Notes: a model not told the origin generated them from the letters alone. A stretch of DNA of 64,000 nt from Vibrio stylophorae (GCF_921293875.1 NZ_CAKLDI010000001.1:1675915-1739914); one strand, 5' to 3'; positions 28,105 to 37,515 are shown, numbered from the stretch's first letter. Program-made: numbers and translations.

Positions 28105-29025
28105 ATGACCATCGCATCAAAACAGATTTCAGCCGCTACATCCATGCATGTAACGGGTCTACGTCAACGCCGAGGCCGCGATTGGAAAGAGCTTATTTTT
28201 AAAACGCTCTTTTTAACCAGCGCCATTATTGGCGTTTTATCCTTAGCCACCATTGGCTACTTTATTTTCCGTGAAGGCTTGCCAGCCATTCAAGAAGCGG
28301 GAGCTGTCAATATCGTCACTGGTGTTGATTGGCTACCGCCCGCACTGTACGGCATTGCGCCGATGATTGTGGCCTCCATTGCCTCGACCGCTGGCGCGGT
28401 GATCATTGGTGTGCCAGTGGCTGTTCTCACCGCTATTTTCATCTCAGAGATCGCCCCCAAATGGCTAGCAAATTTAATTCGCCCTGCCGTTGAGCTGCTA
28501 GCTGGGATCCCCTCTGTCGTCTATGGCTTTTTTGGCCTCGTGATTATCGTACCGCTGATTCAAAATATCTTTAATGTGCCAGCAGGTAACACCATTTTGG
28601 CAGGGGTCATTGTGCTTGCGGTGATGATTTTACCGACGGTTATCACAGTCTCTGAAACCTCGCTGCGCGCCGTCCCGCGGACCTATAAAGAAGGCTCTTT
28701 TGCGCTGGGCGCATCGCATATCTACACCATTTTCAAACTGCTCGTGCCCGCAGCGCGCTCAGGCATTATGACTGGCGTGATCCTAGGGATTGCTCGCGCA
28801 CTGGGTGAAACCATGGCGATCATCATGGTGATGGGTAACGCCCCAGCCATGCCGGGAAGCTTTCTTGATTCAGCGCGAACGCTCACAGCCAATATTGCAC
28901 TTGAGATGTCCTATGCCAGCGGCATTCATGCATCGGCGCTTTACGCAACAGGGATCGTCCTGCTGATTTTTATCATGATGCTCAACGGCATTTTGCTTTA
29001 TCTAAACCGTGAACGCGCGAGGTAA
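28105..29025 (+). CDS. pstC: phosphate ABC transporter permease PstC
   Basis: 306 residues from ATG 28105 after GGAG. Six membrane segments and the permease EAA loop (ETSLRAVPRTYKEGSFALGASHIYTI). Forms the inner-membrane channel with PstA. Seven codons separate it from pstA. Confidence 0.94.
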   Translation: MTIASKQISAATSMHVTGLRQRRGRDWKELIFKTLFLTSAIIGVLSLATIGYFIFREGLPAIQEAGAVNIVTGVDWLPPALYGIAPMIVASIASTAGAVIIGVPVAVLTAIFISEIAPKWLANLIRPAVELLAGIPSVVYGFFGLVIIVPLIQNIFNVPAGNTILAGVIVLAVMILPTVITVSETSLRAVPRTYKEGSFALGASHIYTIFKLLVPAARSGIMTGVILGIARALGETMAIIMVMGNAPAMPGSFLDSARTLTANIALEMSYASGIHASALYATGIVLLIFIMMLNGILLYLNRERAR

Positions 29026-29031
29026 TCCCTG

Positions 29032-29874
29032 ATGTCACGTAAAATGACAGACGCCATTGCATTGGCATTGATTTGGCTTGCCGCCAGCCTCACCGTCGGC
29101 TTTCTTTTGTGGATCATTTGGTACATTTTGAGTAATGGCCTCAACCATGTGAGCTGGGCATTTATTAGCGAAAACTACTCGCGCATCGGTGAGGCTTCCG
29201 GTATTTGGCCGATGATTGTCTCCACCATCTATATGGTGATTTTGTCCATCGCCATTGCTGCGCCCATCGGCATTATGACGGCTATCTACCTCACGGAATA
29301 CGCCAAGCTCGGCAGTAAGCTGGTCAAGGTGATTCGCTTTTGTACCGAGTCGCTGGCAGGCATCCCATCGATTATCTTTGGTCTCTTTGGTTTAACCTTC
29401 TTTGTCACGGTGCTGGGGCTTGGCTTCTCTATTCTATCCGGCACCCTGACCTTAAGTATTTTGATACTACCAGTGATCATTCGAACCACAGAAGAAGCAC
29501 TAATGGCAGTACCACAAACCTTTCGCGAAGGCTCCTATGGCTTAGGCGCATCTAAAATCTACACCATTTGGCGTTTGATTTTACCCAGCGCCATTCCAGG
29601 CATTTTAACCTCAATTATTTTGAGTATCGGCCGCGTGATTGGCGAGTCCGCACCTGTATTTCTCACCGCTGGTATGGTAGCGCGCATTCCAGAAAGCCTG
29701 ACGGACTCAGGCCGCACCTTAACCGTGCATCTTTATAAGCTGACTCAAGAGCTTTATACCCAGCATGAATGGGATCAGGCCTACGCCACCGCCACCGTAC
29801 TTATCGTCGTGGTCCTTGGCTTAAACCTATGTACCAAGCTGATTGGTAAGCAATTTAGTAAAGCCACCTATTAA
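29032..29874 (+). CDS. pstA: phosphate ABC transporter permease PstA
   Basis: 280 residues, six membrane segments, EAA loop [24 protein letters not shown]. The start ATG is six bases after the pstC stop and has only a poor ribosome site, suggesting coupling to pstC. Partner of PstC. Confidence 0.94.
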   Translation: MSRKMTDAIALALIWLAASLTVGFLLWIIWYILSNGLNHVSWAFISENYSRIGEASGIWPMIVSTIYMVILSIAIAAPIGIMTAIYLTEYAKLGSKLVKVIRFCTESLAGIPSIIFGLFGLTFFVTVLGLGFSILSGTLTLSILILPVIIRTTEEALMAVPQTFREGSYGLGASKIYTIWRLILPSAIPGILTSIILSIGRVIGESAPVFLTAGMVARIPESLTDSGRTLTVHLYKLTQELYTQHEWDQAYATATVLIVVVLGLNLCTKLIGKQFSKATY

Positions 29875-29932
29875 TCGACCTTGCCCAGAGGCACTCAGGT
29901 GCTGGCAAGCTCAACGCATTCGAGACGAAAAC

Positions 29933-30682
29933 ATGAACAAGTTTAATATTGAAAATCTCAACCTCTACTACGGTGACAACCGCGCATTGAAATCCATTAA
30001 CTTGCCGATTCCATCACAGCAAGTCACAGCGCTCATCGGCCCTTCAGGCTGTGGTAAATCCACCCTATTGCGCTGCTTAAATCGCATGAACGATCTCATT
30101 GAAGGGGTCAAAATCGATGGCAAAGTCACCATGGATGAGCAAGATATCTATGGTCAAATTGATGTGGCAGATTTGCGCATTAAAGTGGGCATGGTTTTTC
30201 AAAAAGCCAACCCGTTTCCCATGAGCATCTATGAAAACGTGGCCTATGGTCTTCGCGCGCAAGGCGTTAAAGATAAAAAGACCTTGGATCGTATTGTGGA
30301 AAAATCACTGCGCGGCGCAGCGCTTTGGGACGAAGTCAAAGATCGCCTGAAATCCCACGCCTTTGGCCTCTCTGGCGGTCAGCAGCAGCGCCTTTGTATC
30401 GCGCGCACCATTGCCATGAAACCCGATGTAATTTTGATGGATGAACCGACCTCGGCGCTCGATCCCATCGCCACCAGCAAAATTGAAGATCTCATGGAAA
30501 GCTTGAAAAAAGAGTTCACCATCGTGATTGTCACCCACTCTATGCAACAGGCGCGACGCATCTCTGATCGCACCGCATTTTTTCTGATGGGAGAGCTGGT
30601 TGAGCACGACGACACCCAAATCCTATTTTCAAATCCACAAGATGATCGCACCCGCGGTTATGTGAATGGTGATTTTGGATAA
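29933..30682 (+). CDS. pstB: phosphate ABC transporter ATPase PstB
   Basis: 249 residues from ATG 29933 (E. coli PstB 257); the longer frame from 29843 overlaps pstA and is not conserved. Walker [11 protein letters not shown] loop [12 protein letters not shown], signature LSGGQQQR, Walker [13 protein letters not shown] and H-loop THSM. phoU, which normally follows pstB, is absent: a terminator comes next. That resembles the second, phoU-less pst cluster of V. cholerae. Confidence 0.95.
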   Translation: MNKFNIENLNLYYGDNRALKSINLPIPSQQVTALIGPSGCGKSTLLRCLNRMNDLIEGVKIDGKVTMDEQDIYGQIDVADLRIKVGMVFQKANPFPMSIYENVAYGLRAQGVKDKKTLDRIVEKSLRGAALWDEVKDRLKSHAFGLSGGQQQRLCIARTIAMKPDVILMDEPTSALDPIATSKIEDLMESLKKEFTIVIVTHSMQQARRISDRTAFFLMGELVEHDDTQILFSNPQDDRTRGYVNGDFG

Positions 30683-30716
30683 ATGATAATAATGAAATAG
30701 TACTGCGATGGAACTT

Positions 30717-30742
30717 GCCCCGACATTGTCGGGGCTTTTTTA
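30717..30742 (+). terminator. terminator of the pst operon
   Basis: GCCCCGACA-T-TGTCGGGGC followed by TTTTTTA. The AT-rich segment between stop and stem (AAATGATAATAATGAAAT) holds nothing else I can name. Confidence 0.9.
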
Positions 30743-30801
30743 TGCGGCTTTTGGCGCGATTACCGGATTCGGCAATAAGATAGGGATGTTGCGTGCGTCA
30801 A

Positions 30802-30957
30802 TTATTCGACTGCGAGAGATTTTGAGCCACTGCGCTTATTATGACGAAATAGCGCCACCTGGTTTTTCTCAAAATACTCAGAGCAGCGGCGCGATGCAGC
30901 TTCCTTCTTCTCGCGGCGCAGGGCTTGATGTTGCTTCATAAAGCTGTTGAGGCTCAT
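30802..30957 (-). CDS. small basic protein, 51 residues
   Basis: A frame of 51 codons from ATG 30957, preceded at six bases by a consensus AAGGAG. It begins MSLNSFMKQHQALRREKKEA and ends SGSKSLAVE. It is rich in Lys/Arg and probably helical, with one Cys and no membrane segment. Below the usual length cut-off. I recognise no family. The ribosome-binding site and its isolation between a terminator and the next gene are the only evidence that it is real. Confidence 0.55.
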   Translation of the reverse strand: MSLNSFMKQHQALRREKKEAASRRCSEYFEKNQVALFRHNKRSGSKSLAVE

Positions 30958-31250
30958 ACTATGCTCCTTGTTTTATATCCTAACGTTATTGCCATAGCAT
31001 AAAGAGGACAACTAGATAATTCTGCTAGTAATTAGCTATGTGATTTATCAATTTACGCGGATTTGCCTAATTGTCTAGCCTCTAGCACAAAAATCGCACA
31101 GCCGATCGTCAAAAATGTGACGCCCTGAGTAGACTCCATGTCGAATGAAGCGTAGTTGTTGCATTTCTCTTTCAAAATGCCCAGAGCAACGTCTCAAAAA
31201 ATGTAATAGCCTTATCAATAAAAGTTGAGCAGTGATTATATTTTGACAGC

Positions 31251-31877
31251 CTATTTCAAATTTGCTGCTAAATCAGGCCATTGCACCTGAATCCAATCCT
31301 GTCCTTGCTCATCATGCGTGATCGCCACTGACATAAGTGCCGCATAGGGCAGATAAATCCGCTGCCAAAATGCGCCCTCTTTTGGAATTTGCAGCAGTAA
31401 GCTCATCAGTTGCTTCATCACCCCGGCATGCGTCACGACCATCACCGACTGCCCACGATATTGTGCAAGAAGTCTTTGCCACGCCCCCTCAATACGCTGA
31501 TCAAAGGTTGCCATACTTTCTGCGCCTTTTGGCGTCACCTGCCAAGGGTTGCTGAAAAATGCTCGCAGTGTCTCACCATCTTGCTGCTCAATAGTTTGCC
31601 AAGATAAGCCATCCCACTCACCGAAATCATACTCTTGCCAACTGGCATCTTGCAGACAATCAACTTGCCACTCAGCCGCTTTGGCTTTGGCAAATCGCGC
31701 GCAGCGAACCAAGGGGGAGGTAATGATTTGCTGAGCGACTGGTGCATGTGTCGCGGCTTGCAGCATCTGCTCAAATCCCTTTTCGGTGAGCGCAAAATCA
31801 GTTTTACCACGCGCGCATCCTTCCCCTTCTGGCTGCCCATGGCGCAAAAATGTAATTCGGGTTTGTTCGATTGCCAT
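31251..31877 (-). CDS. histidine phosphatase family protein, CobC-like
   Basis: 208 residues. The phosphohistidine is in FLRHGQPEG near the N-terminus; the second His is in VVTHAGVMKQL. QEYDFGEWDGL matches the CobC/phosphoglycerate-mutase branch. CobC removes phosphate from alpha-ribazole phosphate in cobalamin assembly, but no cobalamin gene is nearby, so a general small-molecule phosphatase cannot be excluded. GGGAG precedes the ATG. The 275 bases upstream to ribA hold only the ribA terminator. Confidence 0.8.
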   Translation of the reverse strand: MAIEQTRITFLRHGQPEGEGCARGKTDFALTEKGFEQMLQAATHAPVAQQIITSPLVRCARFAKAKAAEWQVDCLQDASWQEYDFGEWDGLSWQTIEQQDGETLRAFFSNPWQVTPKGAESMATFDQRIEGAWQRLLAQYRGQSVMVVTHAGVMKQLMSLLLQIPKEGAFWQRIYLPYAALMSVAITHDEQGQDWIQVQWPDLAANLK

Positions 31878-32092
31878 CTTGACTCCCTAGGTTGTCGTCA
31901 TCACTAAATCGAATGACTGAAAAGCGAATGACTGAAGAACGAATCACTCACAGACGAAATGCATCACTTAATAAATAGCGTCAAACGAGGTGGTCAACCA
32001 ACATCGCTAAGCACATCACCATGGCGCATTTTACTAAGCGCCGCAAGATCAAGGCATTATCTAAAAAGAACATCCATATAAAAGAGCAACAA

Positions 32093-32116
32093 AAAAGCCA
32101 CTAAACAGTGGCTTTT
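32093..32116 (-). terminator. terminator of ribA
   Basis: On the minus strand AAAAGCCACT-GTTT-AGTGGCTTTT runs into TTTTTT, 36 bp after the ribA stop. Confidence 0.88.
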
Positions 32117-32151
32117 GGCGCTTTCGCGTAGCATCAGGCATCAAAACGAAG

Positions 32152-32757
32152 TTAGTCGTGATCATCCAATTTAATATGATGATGACCCACAGTCGCTTTG
32201 GCTTTGAGATAGGCTTCATTGCCCGCTTTTAGGTGCACATGGGTACCGATCACTTCTTGAATCTCAATACCGTGCTCACCAAGCTCGCGCACTTTTTTCG
32301 GGTTATTGGTAATCAAACGTACCGCTGGAATATTCAGCGCTTTGAGCATTTGCGCTGCTTCTTTAAAGTCGCGCAAATCATCAGGGAAACCGAGGTGCTG
32401 GTTAGCTTCGTAGGTATTCATGCCTTCGCTTTGCAAGCGATAAGCATCAATTTTGTTATATAAGCCAATACCGCGACCTTCTTGGCGAAGATATAAAAGA
32501 ACCCCACCTTCAATAGCCATTTTTTCAATGGTCTCATCCAATTGCTCACCACAATCACAGCGTGATGAATGGAATACATCGCCCGTTAAACATTCAGAGT
32601 GCATGCGAACCAAAGGTAAGGTTTGCTCATCGGCCTTGTTAAAAATTAAGGCAACATGTTCTTTTTCAGTCGCTAAACCGTGAAAAGAAACAAGTTCTGC
32701 ATCAATATGACTTTGTTTTCCCACACGAAGCGAGACGCGGGCACGTACACTGGCCAT
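32152..32757 (-). CDS. ribA: GTP cyclohydrolase II
   Basis: 201 residues from ATG 32757 (E. coli RibA 196); an upstream 106-codon in-frame extension is unconserved and would overlap the lpxR promoter. Zinc cysteines in [18 protein letters not shown], catalytic region [10 protein letters not shown], and ITNNPKK. Opens GTP to the first riboflavin precursor. The tail is histidine-rich (GHHHIK). No FMN riboswitch is seen upstream. Divergent from lpxR. Confidence 0.95.
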   Translation of the reverse strand: MASVRARVSLRVGKQSHIDAELVSFHGLATEKEHVALIFNKADEQTLPLVRMHSECLTGDVFHSSRCDCGEQLDETIEKMAIEGGVLLYLRQEGRGIGLYNKIDAYRLQSEGMNTYEANQHLGFPDDLRDFKEAAQMLKALNIPAVRLITNNPKKVRELGEHGIEIQEVIGTHVHLKAGNEAYLKAKATVGHHHIKLDDHD

Positions 32758-32965
32758 CAATAATCCTACAGCTGTGAATAAGGCTAAAAGCGATAGCTTA
32801 CGCCAATCGCGAGCGAGTGCAACCCTTGTTGCAACAGGGTTTTGTTCGACATTACTGTGATGCCATCGGCATTTTTTTACTAATGCCATAAATTGATAAC
32901 ACTTTTGACAATCAACTTGGCATAATCCACGGTGCGATACTGTGTCGCGATTAGGATTGTCCTTT

Positions 32966-33925
32966 ATGTTGTTTTCCGCCCAAGTATCGAAAGTCTTCCC
33001 ACTTCTGCTCTGTGCAAGTATCGCCACCTTCACCAGCGTGACCACCCAAGCTGCAAGCATGCAGTTTTTTGTCACCGAAGATAACGATGGCGCCGTCGGT
33101 CAAGATCGCGACTATACCAATGGCACGATTTTAGGCATTAACTTGCCGCTCCCTGCACTACGTGGTAGCCGAGGTGACACCTTCACCCTGCGCGGCGGCC
33201 AGTTGATGTGGGTTCCCTCTGATATCGAACTCGCCAAGCCACAAGCCAATGAGCGCCCCTACGCAGGTTTGCTCTTTGCTGAAGCGGGCGTTCAACTATA
33301 CAGCCCATTTAATGTCGCCAAGTTTGATCTTATGGTCGGCACCGTGGGGCCAAAAGCAGGCGCGGAAGACACGCAAAAATTTATTCATGATTTGATTGGC
33401 TCGCCTGAGCCCATGGGTTGGGATTATCAAATTGATAACCGCTCCGTATATCAAATCAGCGGTCAATATGAACAGCTCGTGATGCGCCAGCGCGGCATGC
33501 TGAATATGGATACCGACTTAAGCGTGCAAGTGCGCGGCTCCTTAGGCACCTTCCGTGAAGAGGCCGCTATTGGCACTTACTGGCGTTGGGGCCAAGATTT
33601 AGGCAGCAACTTTGGCGCCATTAGTATGAAACAGGGCCGCTTTTTCGATCACGCAGCCATGCTCAACAGCCCACGCGGATTTTTCCTCTTTGCTGGCCTT
33701 GAAGGCTTATACCGCACCCGCGATATCACCATTGAAGGCGCAAAACCTGATGAAAACGCCGATATCAGCATTGAGCCTTGGCAAGCAGGCGGTATTTTAG
33801 GCGGCGCCTGGTATGGCCCAAACTGGGGTCTGACCATGTCTTTTGCTATTCAAACTGCAGAGTTTGAGCAAGATAAAAATGGCCATCACCCTCTCGGCAC
33901 CTTTAGCGGTTTTTATCGTTTTTAA
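32966..33925 (+). CDS. lpxR: lipid A 3'-O-deacylase, LpxR family
   Basis: 319 residues from ATG 32966 (AGGA nine bases upstream; an earlier GTG frame is less likely). Signal peptide to about residue 30 (TTQAA). DUF2219/LpxR features: [17 protein letters not shown] at the mature N-terminus, [10 protein letters not shown], and the catalytic-type His in [15 protein letters not shown]. The chain ends in YRF, a barrel end. LpxR removes the 3' acyloxyacyl chain of lipid A at the outer membrane and lowers endotoxicity; it usually depends on Ca2+. LpxK and MsbA are encoded later in this window. Confidence 0.9.
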   Translation: MLFSAQVSKVFPLLLCASIATFTSVTTQAASMQFFVTEDNDGAVGQDRDYTNGTILGINLPLPALRGSRGDTFTLRGGQLMWVPSDIELAKPQANERPYAGLLFAEAGVQLYSPFNVAKFDLMVGTVGPKAGAEDTQKFIHDLIGSPEPMGWDYQIDNRSVYQISGQYEQLVMRQRGMLNMDTDLSVQVRGSLGTFREEAAIGTYWRWGQDLGSNFGAISMKQGRFFDHAAMLNSPRGFFLFAGLEGLYRTRDITIEGAKPDENADISIEPWQAGGILGGAWYGPNWGLTMSFAIQTAEFEQDKNGHHPLGTFSGFYRF

Positions 33926-34065
33926 TCTTTGCACTCAATTTCAGTGACCTGACAGCGATCATTGTGCTGTTTTCGCCATTGTTATTTTTTACAAAGGCCG
34001 TACAATCGCCCAGTTTAGAAGTGACTGCCGCAGCTATGCGGCGCAGTTGTAGAAAGGAAAACAGA

Positions 34066-34971
34066 ATGATTCAAGTTGTTGGTCATAAAAACCCTGACAG
34101 TGATAGCATTTGCTCTGCACTTGTTGCGACCGAGCTTTTGAAAGCCCGTGGTCTAGAAGCCAAAGCCGTCAGCCAAGGCGAAATTAACCGTGAAACTCAG
34201 TTCATTCTTGAGCGCGCTGGCGTTCAAGCACCTGAGCGTTGCCAAGGTGTAGCTGGCCAGCAAATTTGGCTAGTGGACTACTCTGATCTTGCGCAAGGTC
34301 CTGATGATATTGCTGATGCAGAGATTCTAGGTATTGTCGATCACCACCGCCTAGGTGACGTGACCACGACCAACCCGCTTGAAGCATGGATTTGGCCAGT
34401 CGGCTGTACTTGTACCGTTCTGTTCAACCTATTCAAGATGGAAAATGCCACCATCACCAAACCACTTGCAACCCTTATGATGTCTGCAATTTTAAGCGAC
34501 ACCGTGGGCTTTGCTTCTCCAACTTGCACTCAAAAAGATAAAGATGCTGTTGCTGAGCTAGTGAAAATTGCTGAAGTGGCTGATCTCGATGCATTTATCA
34601 AAGATCTATTGATTGCGAAAACTGACATCGCAGGTTTGACGCCAGCACAGCTAGTGGAAAAAGACCTAAAAGCTTACCCATTCAATGACCGCCAAGTTGT
34701 TGTTGGCCAAATTGAGCTTGCCACACTTGAACAAGTGGCAGAGCACATGGAAGCACTTGAAGCCGATCTTGAGCGCCGCTGCGCAGAAGAAGATTTGGCT
34801 TTTGCAGCATTGATGTTGACCGATATCACCACCAGCACCACTCGCCTACTTTATAAAGGTGAATGGGCAAGCAAAATTGACGCACACGCGGACAATGGCT
34901 TGATGATGATGGAAAACACCCTCAGCCGTAAAAAACAAGGCTGGCCTTGGCTACAGCAAGTGCTTGCGTAA
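34066..34971 (+). CDS. ppaC: manganese-dependent inorganic pyrophosphatase (family II)
   Basis: 301 residues from ATG 34066 after AAAGGAAA. DHH-superfamily motifs: GHKNPDSDSI (6-15), VDYSD, DHH at 92-94, and the substrate-binding SRKKQ near the C-terminus. Splits pyrophosphate to phosphate in the cytoplasm. Vibrionaceae often carry this in addition to the family I enzyme. The longer frame from 33964 is not conserved. Monocistronic, terminator follows. Confidence 0.95.
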   Translation: MIQVVGHKNPDSDSICSALVATELLKARGLEAKAVSQGEINRETQFILERAGVQAPERCQGVAGQQIWLVDYSDLAQGPDDIADAEILGIVDHHRLGDVTTTNPLEAWIWPVGCTCTVLFNLFKMENATITKPLATLMMSAILSDTVGFASPTCTQKDKDAVAELVKIAEVADLDAFIKDLLIAKTDIAGLTPAQLVEKDLKAYPFNDRQVVVGQIELATLEQVAEHMEALEADLERRCAEEDLAFAALMLTDITTSTTRLLYKGEWASKIDAHADNGLMMMENTLSRKKQGWPWLQQVLA

Positions 34972-34986
34972 GTCATACCATCTGAT

Positions 34987-35017
34987 AAAAAACGCCAGCA
35001 TACGCTGGCGTTTTTTT
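34987..35017 (+). terminator. terminator of ppaC
   Basis: AAAAAACGCCAGC-ATAC-GCTGGCGTTTTTTT. Confidence 0.92.
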
Positions 35018-35120
35018 ATGGATAAATCATCCATAGGTAATGGCTCGACCATGGATGTCACTGAGAATATATCCGCACTATTGCATCCGTATAGGGCACA
35101 TAGCATGGCATATAATTAAT

Positions 35121-35136
35121 AGACGTCTAGATGTTT
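35121..35136 (+). promoter_or_regulatory. MetJ operator (two met boxes) before metR
   Basis: A perfect met box AGACGTCT is followed directly by a second, AGATGTTT (6 of 8). Tandem 8-bp boxes are what the MetJ repressor with S-adenosylmethionine binds. A TATAAT sequence (35111-35116) lies just upstream, so the operator covers the likely transcription start. metR starts 69 bp downstream. Confidence 0.8.
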
Positions 35137-35204
35137 ACACAGCCACAATAAATCTGATACCTTGAATCCACATCATTGACTCAAAAGGATATTGAGCAAG
35201 ATTC

Positions 35205-36116
35205 ATGTTGGAACTTAAACACCTACGGACACTCGCTACACTGCGCGATACCGGCTCATTGACCGCTACAGCGACGCAATTGCACCTCACCCAATCAGCG
35301 CTGTCGCACCAGCTAAAAGATCTCGAATCACGGATTGGCTCACCGCTTTTTTTGCGAAAAACGCGTCCCGTGCGTTTTACCCCAGAAGGCCGCATTTTAC
35401 TCAATTTGGCGGATGATATTTTGCCGCGCATCCATCGTGCCGAGCACCATTTAGCGCACACCAAAGAAGACAGCCACGGCCGCTTGCATATGGCCATTGA
35501 CTGTCATTCCTGCTTTCAATGGTTGATGCCCGCAATTAAAGCCTATCAACAACACTGGCCCCATGTGGGACTCGATTTTAGCGCGGGCTTTGGCTTTGAT
35601 CCCCTGCCCGCGCTAATTGCTGGCGAACTCGATTTGGTGGTCACCTCAGATGTCAGCCCCCGTGGCGAGGTCTTTTATGAGCCGCTGTTTGATTTTGAAA
35701 TGGTATTGGTGCTCTCCCCCACCCATCCGCTGTGTGAGAAAACAAAAATTGCGCCAGAGGATCTGCTAACCGAGTGCCTACTCAGCTACCCAGTCCCGCG
35801 TCAGCGCCTCGATCTATACAAACATTTCCTGAGCCCTGCCAATGTCGAACCAGAGCAATGGAAGCAAGCGGATAATACCTTAATGATGGTTCAGATGGTT
35901 GCTGCAGGCTTGGGCGTCACTGCGCTGCCCAGCTGGGCGGTCACCCCCTTTGTTGAGCAAGGCCTTGTGTGCATGCGCCCGCTAGGCGATGGCCTCTGGC
36001 GCCGCCTTTTTGCCGCCGTGCGCGACAACGAGCGCCAACGAAAATTCGTCCAAGCCTTTTTCAGCACCGCCAAACAGCAATGCCAGCACCATTTAACGGG
36101 GATTAAGTCCGTTTAA
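35205..36116 (+). CDS. metR: LysR-family methionine regulator MetR
   Basis: 303 residues (E. coli MetR 317). N-terminal LysR helix-turn-helix (about 17-60; TATATQLHLTQSALSHQLKDLE) and effector domain with IDCHSCFQWLMP, typical of MetR. Activates metE and other methionine genes with homocysteine as co-activator. The preceding MetJ operator fits the known MetJ repression of metR. TGAG-CAAGA-TTCA overlapping the start codon resembles a MetR half-conserved site, but I do not rely on it. Confidence 0.95.
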   Translation: MLELKHLRTLATLRDTGSLTATATQLHLTQSALSHQLKDLESRIGSPLFLRKTRPVRFTPEGRILLNLADDILPRIHRAEHHLAHTKEDSHGRLHMAIDCHSCFQWLMPAIKAYQQHWPHVGLDFSAGFGFDPLPALIAGELDLVVTSDVSPRGEVFYEPLFDFEMVLVLSPTHPLCEKTKIAPEDLLTECLLSYPVPRQRLDLYKHFLSPANVEPEQWKQADNTLMMVQMVAAGLGVTALPSWAVTPFVEQGLVCMRPLGDGLWRRLFAAVRDNERQRKFVQAFFSTAKQQCQHHLTGIKSV

Positions 36117-36140
36117 ATACCAAAGTAATCCAATACAACA

Positions 36141-36166
36141 GCGCAGTTTAGGCTGCGCGCTTTTTT
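36141..36166 (+). terminator. terminator of metR
   Basis: GCGCAG-TTTAGG-CTGCGC, then GC and six T. Confidence 0.8.
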
Positions 36167-36300
36167 CGGCTGCTATTCCCTCATATCAGACAATCTCACA
36201 AACACTCAGCAATAACGGCAAATATTTCAATTAAAAATGCGTGAATAATGATTATATGTATAAAGATCTAACCATGGTTTCGCGCTAAATTGAGGAAATA

Positions 36301-36329
36301 TAGACAGCATAAATTGAACTCGCTGTCTA
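36301..36329. repeat. perfect 8-bp inverted repeat before an accessory gene
   Basis: TAGACAGC, 13 bp, GCTGTCTA; 29 bp before the GTG start at 36358. It could be a regulator operator, an mRNA hairpin near the ribosome-binding site, or an insertion-end structure. No T tract follows. Confidence 0.55.
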
Positions 36330-36357
36330 ATACACTGTTAGTTTTTCGGAGGAACAA

Positions 36358-37056
36358 GTGTACAAATATTTATATGGCAAGTGGGAGCATCTACAAGGAT
36401 TAGTCGAGGGAAGTGATCACATAAGGCTATGCGATATAAGGCATTATGCTCGCCTAGAAAACGAAAATATGCAAGATGACGAGGAGGTTAAACACTTTGA
36501 GTTTACACCCGAGTCAATAAAAATTTCTTTTGCTGGAATAGAAGTAAACCCCGATGACCTTGTTGGTAACGTAAAGTTTTCAATGCCAGTGCGGAACTGC
36601 TTATGTATTTGCTTCAGCAATAAGAAAAATGACCCCGAGTTATTCGAGAAGTTTGATGCTGACGTATGTATAGAGTTCAATGTTGCATATCTAATCGACT
36701 TCTTGAAATTTGTGTTTGAAACGAGGTTTGGTGGCAAAGTTGTGGCTAAAGATGTCGAGTATTATGACAAAAATGCAGGCTTAGATTATCTGCCTTCAGA
36801 AGCTGCTGTTTTTACCAAGCAAATTAAATTTAAACATGAAAGTGAATATCGTATAGCAGCATTTTTGCCGTATGACGCGGAAACTATTATTAACATACCA
36901 GATAAAGACGCATTTAGAGCATTTAAACGTTGCAGTTGTCCTGAGCAAGTAATCAAAGCTGGTGGTTGTAGTTGTTACTTTGCGTTTTTACATAATGGCC
37001 TAACTGATGGTTTTAAAAGCTATGTCGGCGAAATTAAAAAACTAACAAACAATTGA
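36358..37056 (+). CDS. AT-rich accessory protein, possibly DUF2971-like
   Basis: 232 residues from GTG 36358, with an ideal GGAGGA before it. The opening YKYLYG and the late segment FTKQIKFKHESEYRIAAF resemble DUF2971 proteins, found scattered in phages and defence neighbourhoods; the match is by eye and weak. The C-terminus has two CSC pairs (RCSCPEQ, GGCSCYF) that could bind metal. Codon use is AT-rich against both neighbours, and genes on either side are unrelated, so recent transfer is likely. I do not assign a function. Confidence 0.7.
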   Translation: MYKYLYGKWEHLQGLVEGSDHIRLCDIRHYARLENENMQDDEEVKHFEFTPESIKISFAGIEVNPDDLVGNVKFSMPVRNCLCICFSNKKNDPELFEKFDADVCIEFNVAYLIDFLKFVFETRFGGKVVAKDVEYYDKNAGLDYLPSEAAVFTKQIKFKHESEYRIAAFLPYDAETIINIPDKDAFRAFKRCSCPEQVIKAGGCSCYFAFLHNGLTDGFKSYVGEIKKLTNN

Positions 37057-37117
37057 GTGTGATTCGAAACGCTCGGCACTTTTAATTTCAATCTGTTTAG
37101 TGATTACGGTTTAGTGT

Positions 37118-37438
37118 TTGAGTAAAGTGGCAGCGATCGCAGTACCACAATACTCAGATTATATGGACCGCGGTGAAACAGGCGTTGCTTTGAATCAACT
37201 TGAGCCGCTCAAACAATTAGTTGAAACGCAGCTTTTGAAAGGCGCCGCGCTCCCCCAAAGCCTCGATAAATATTCGCAACTATTTTCAAGGTTTGTGTTA
37301 CTGCCTGATGGCGCCATCGTGGTGAAAATAGGCCGCTCAGGGCAAGTGTTGGTTCTAATACCAAAGGTCGAAAAAGATGGGGTGATTTGGCAATGCATAG
37401 GCGGCAGCAACAAAGCCGTGCCACCACCATGTCGATAA
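37118..37438 (+). pseudogene. type IV pilin gene missing its 5' end
   Basis: The frame reads VAAIAVPQYSDYMDRGE, the exact junction between the hydrophobic helix and head of type IV pilins (usually GILAAIAVPQY), and ends with a pilin-like disulfide loop WQCIGGSNKAVPPPC. The prepilin leader and most of the membrane helix are absent: an in-frame TAG stands two codons before the only start (TTG 37118), which has no ribosome site. Without a leader it cannot be processed by prepilin peptidase or assembled. The homology breaks where the AT-rich segment ends, so a recombination removed the front. Confidence 0.75.
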
Positions 37439-37491
37439 ATGGCTCATAGCTCTGTGAAGTCAATGATTCAATAGTAAAAAACAGACAAACA

Positions 37492-37515
37492 AAAAGCACC
37501 CGAGGGTGCTTTTTT
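37492..37515 (+). terminator. terminator after the pilin remnant
   Basis: AAAAGCACCC-GA-GGGTGCTTTTT; the old pilin gene's terminator is probably intact. Confidence 0.88.

Noticed and set aside
29843-29932. 30-codon extension of pstB into pstA
   Set aside because: Not conserved; ATG 29933 matches PstB length.
30708-30941. 77-codon plus-strand frame after pstB
   Set aside because: It begins at the pst terminator, is not protein-like, and lies opposite the better-supported 51-residue gene.
32758-33075. 106-codon N-terminal extension of ribA
   Set aside because: Overlaps the lpxR promoter and start, unlike any RibA; the start at 32757 gives the family length.
36240-36262. Fur-box-like GAATAATGATTAT before the accessory gene
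   Set aside because: Too few matches in an AT-rich stretch; chance is likely.
37040-37125. Possible integron attC site after the AT-rich gene (TAACAAAC near 37050, GTTTAGTG near 37110)
   Set aside because: Neither end fits the RYYYAAC/GTTRRRY core exactly, the arms do not pair well, and no integrase or second cassette is nearby.
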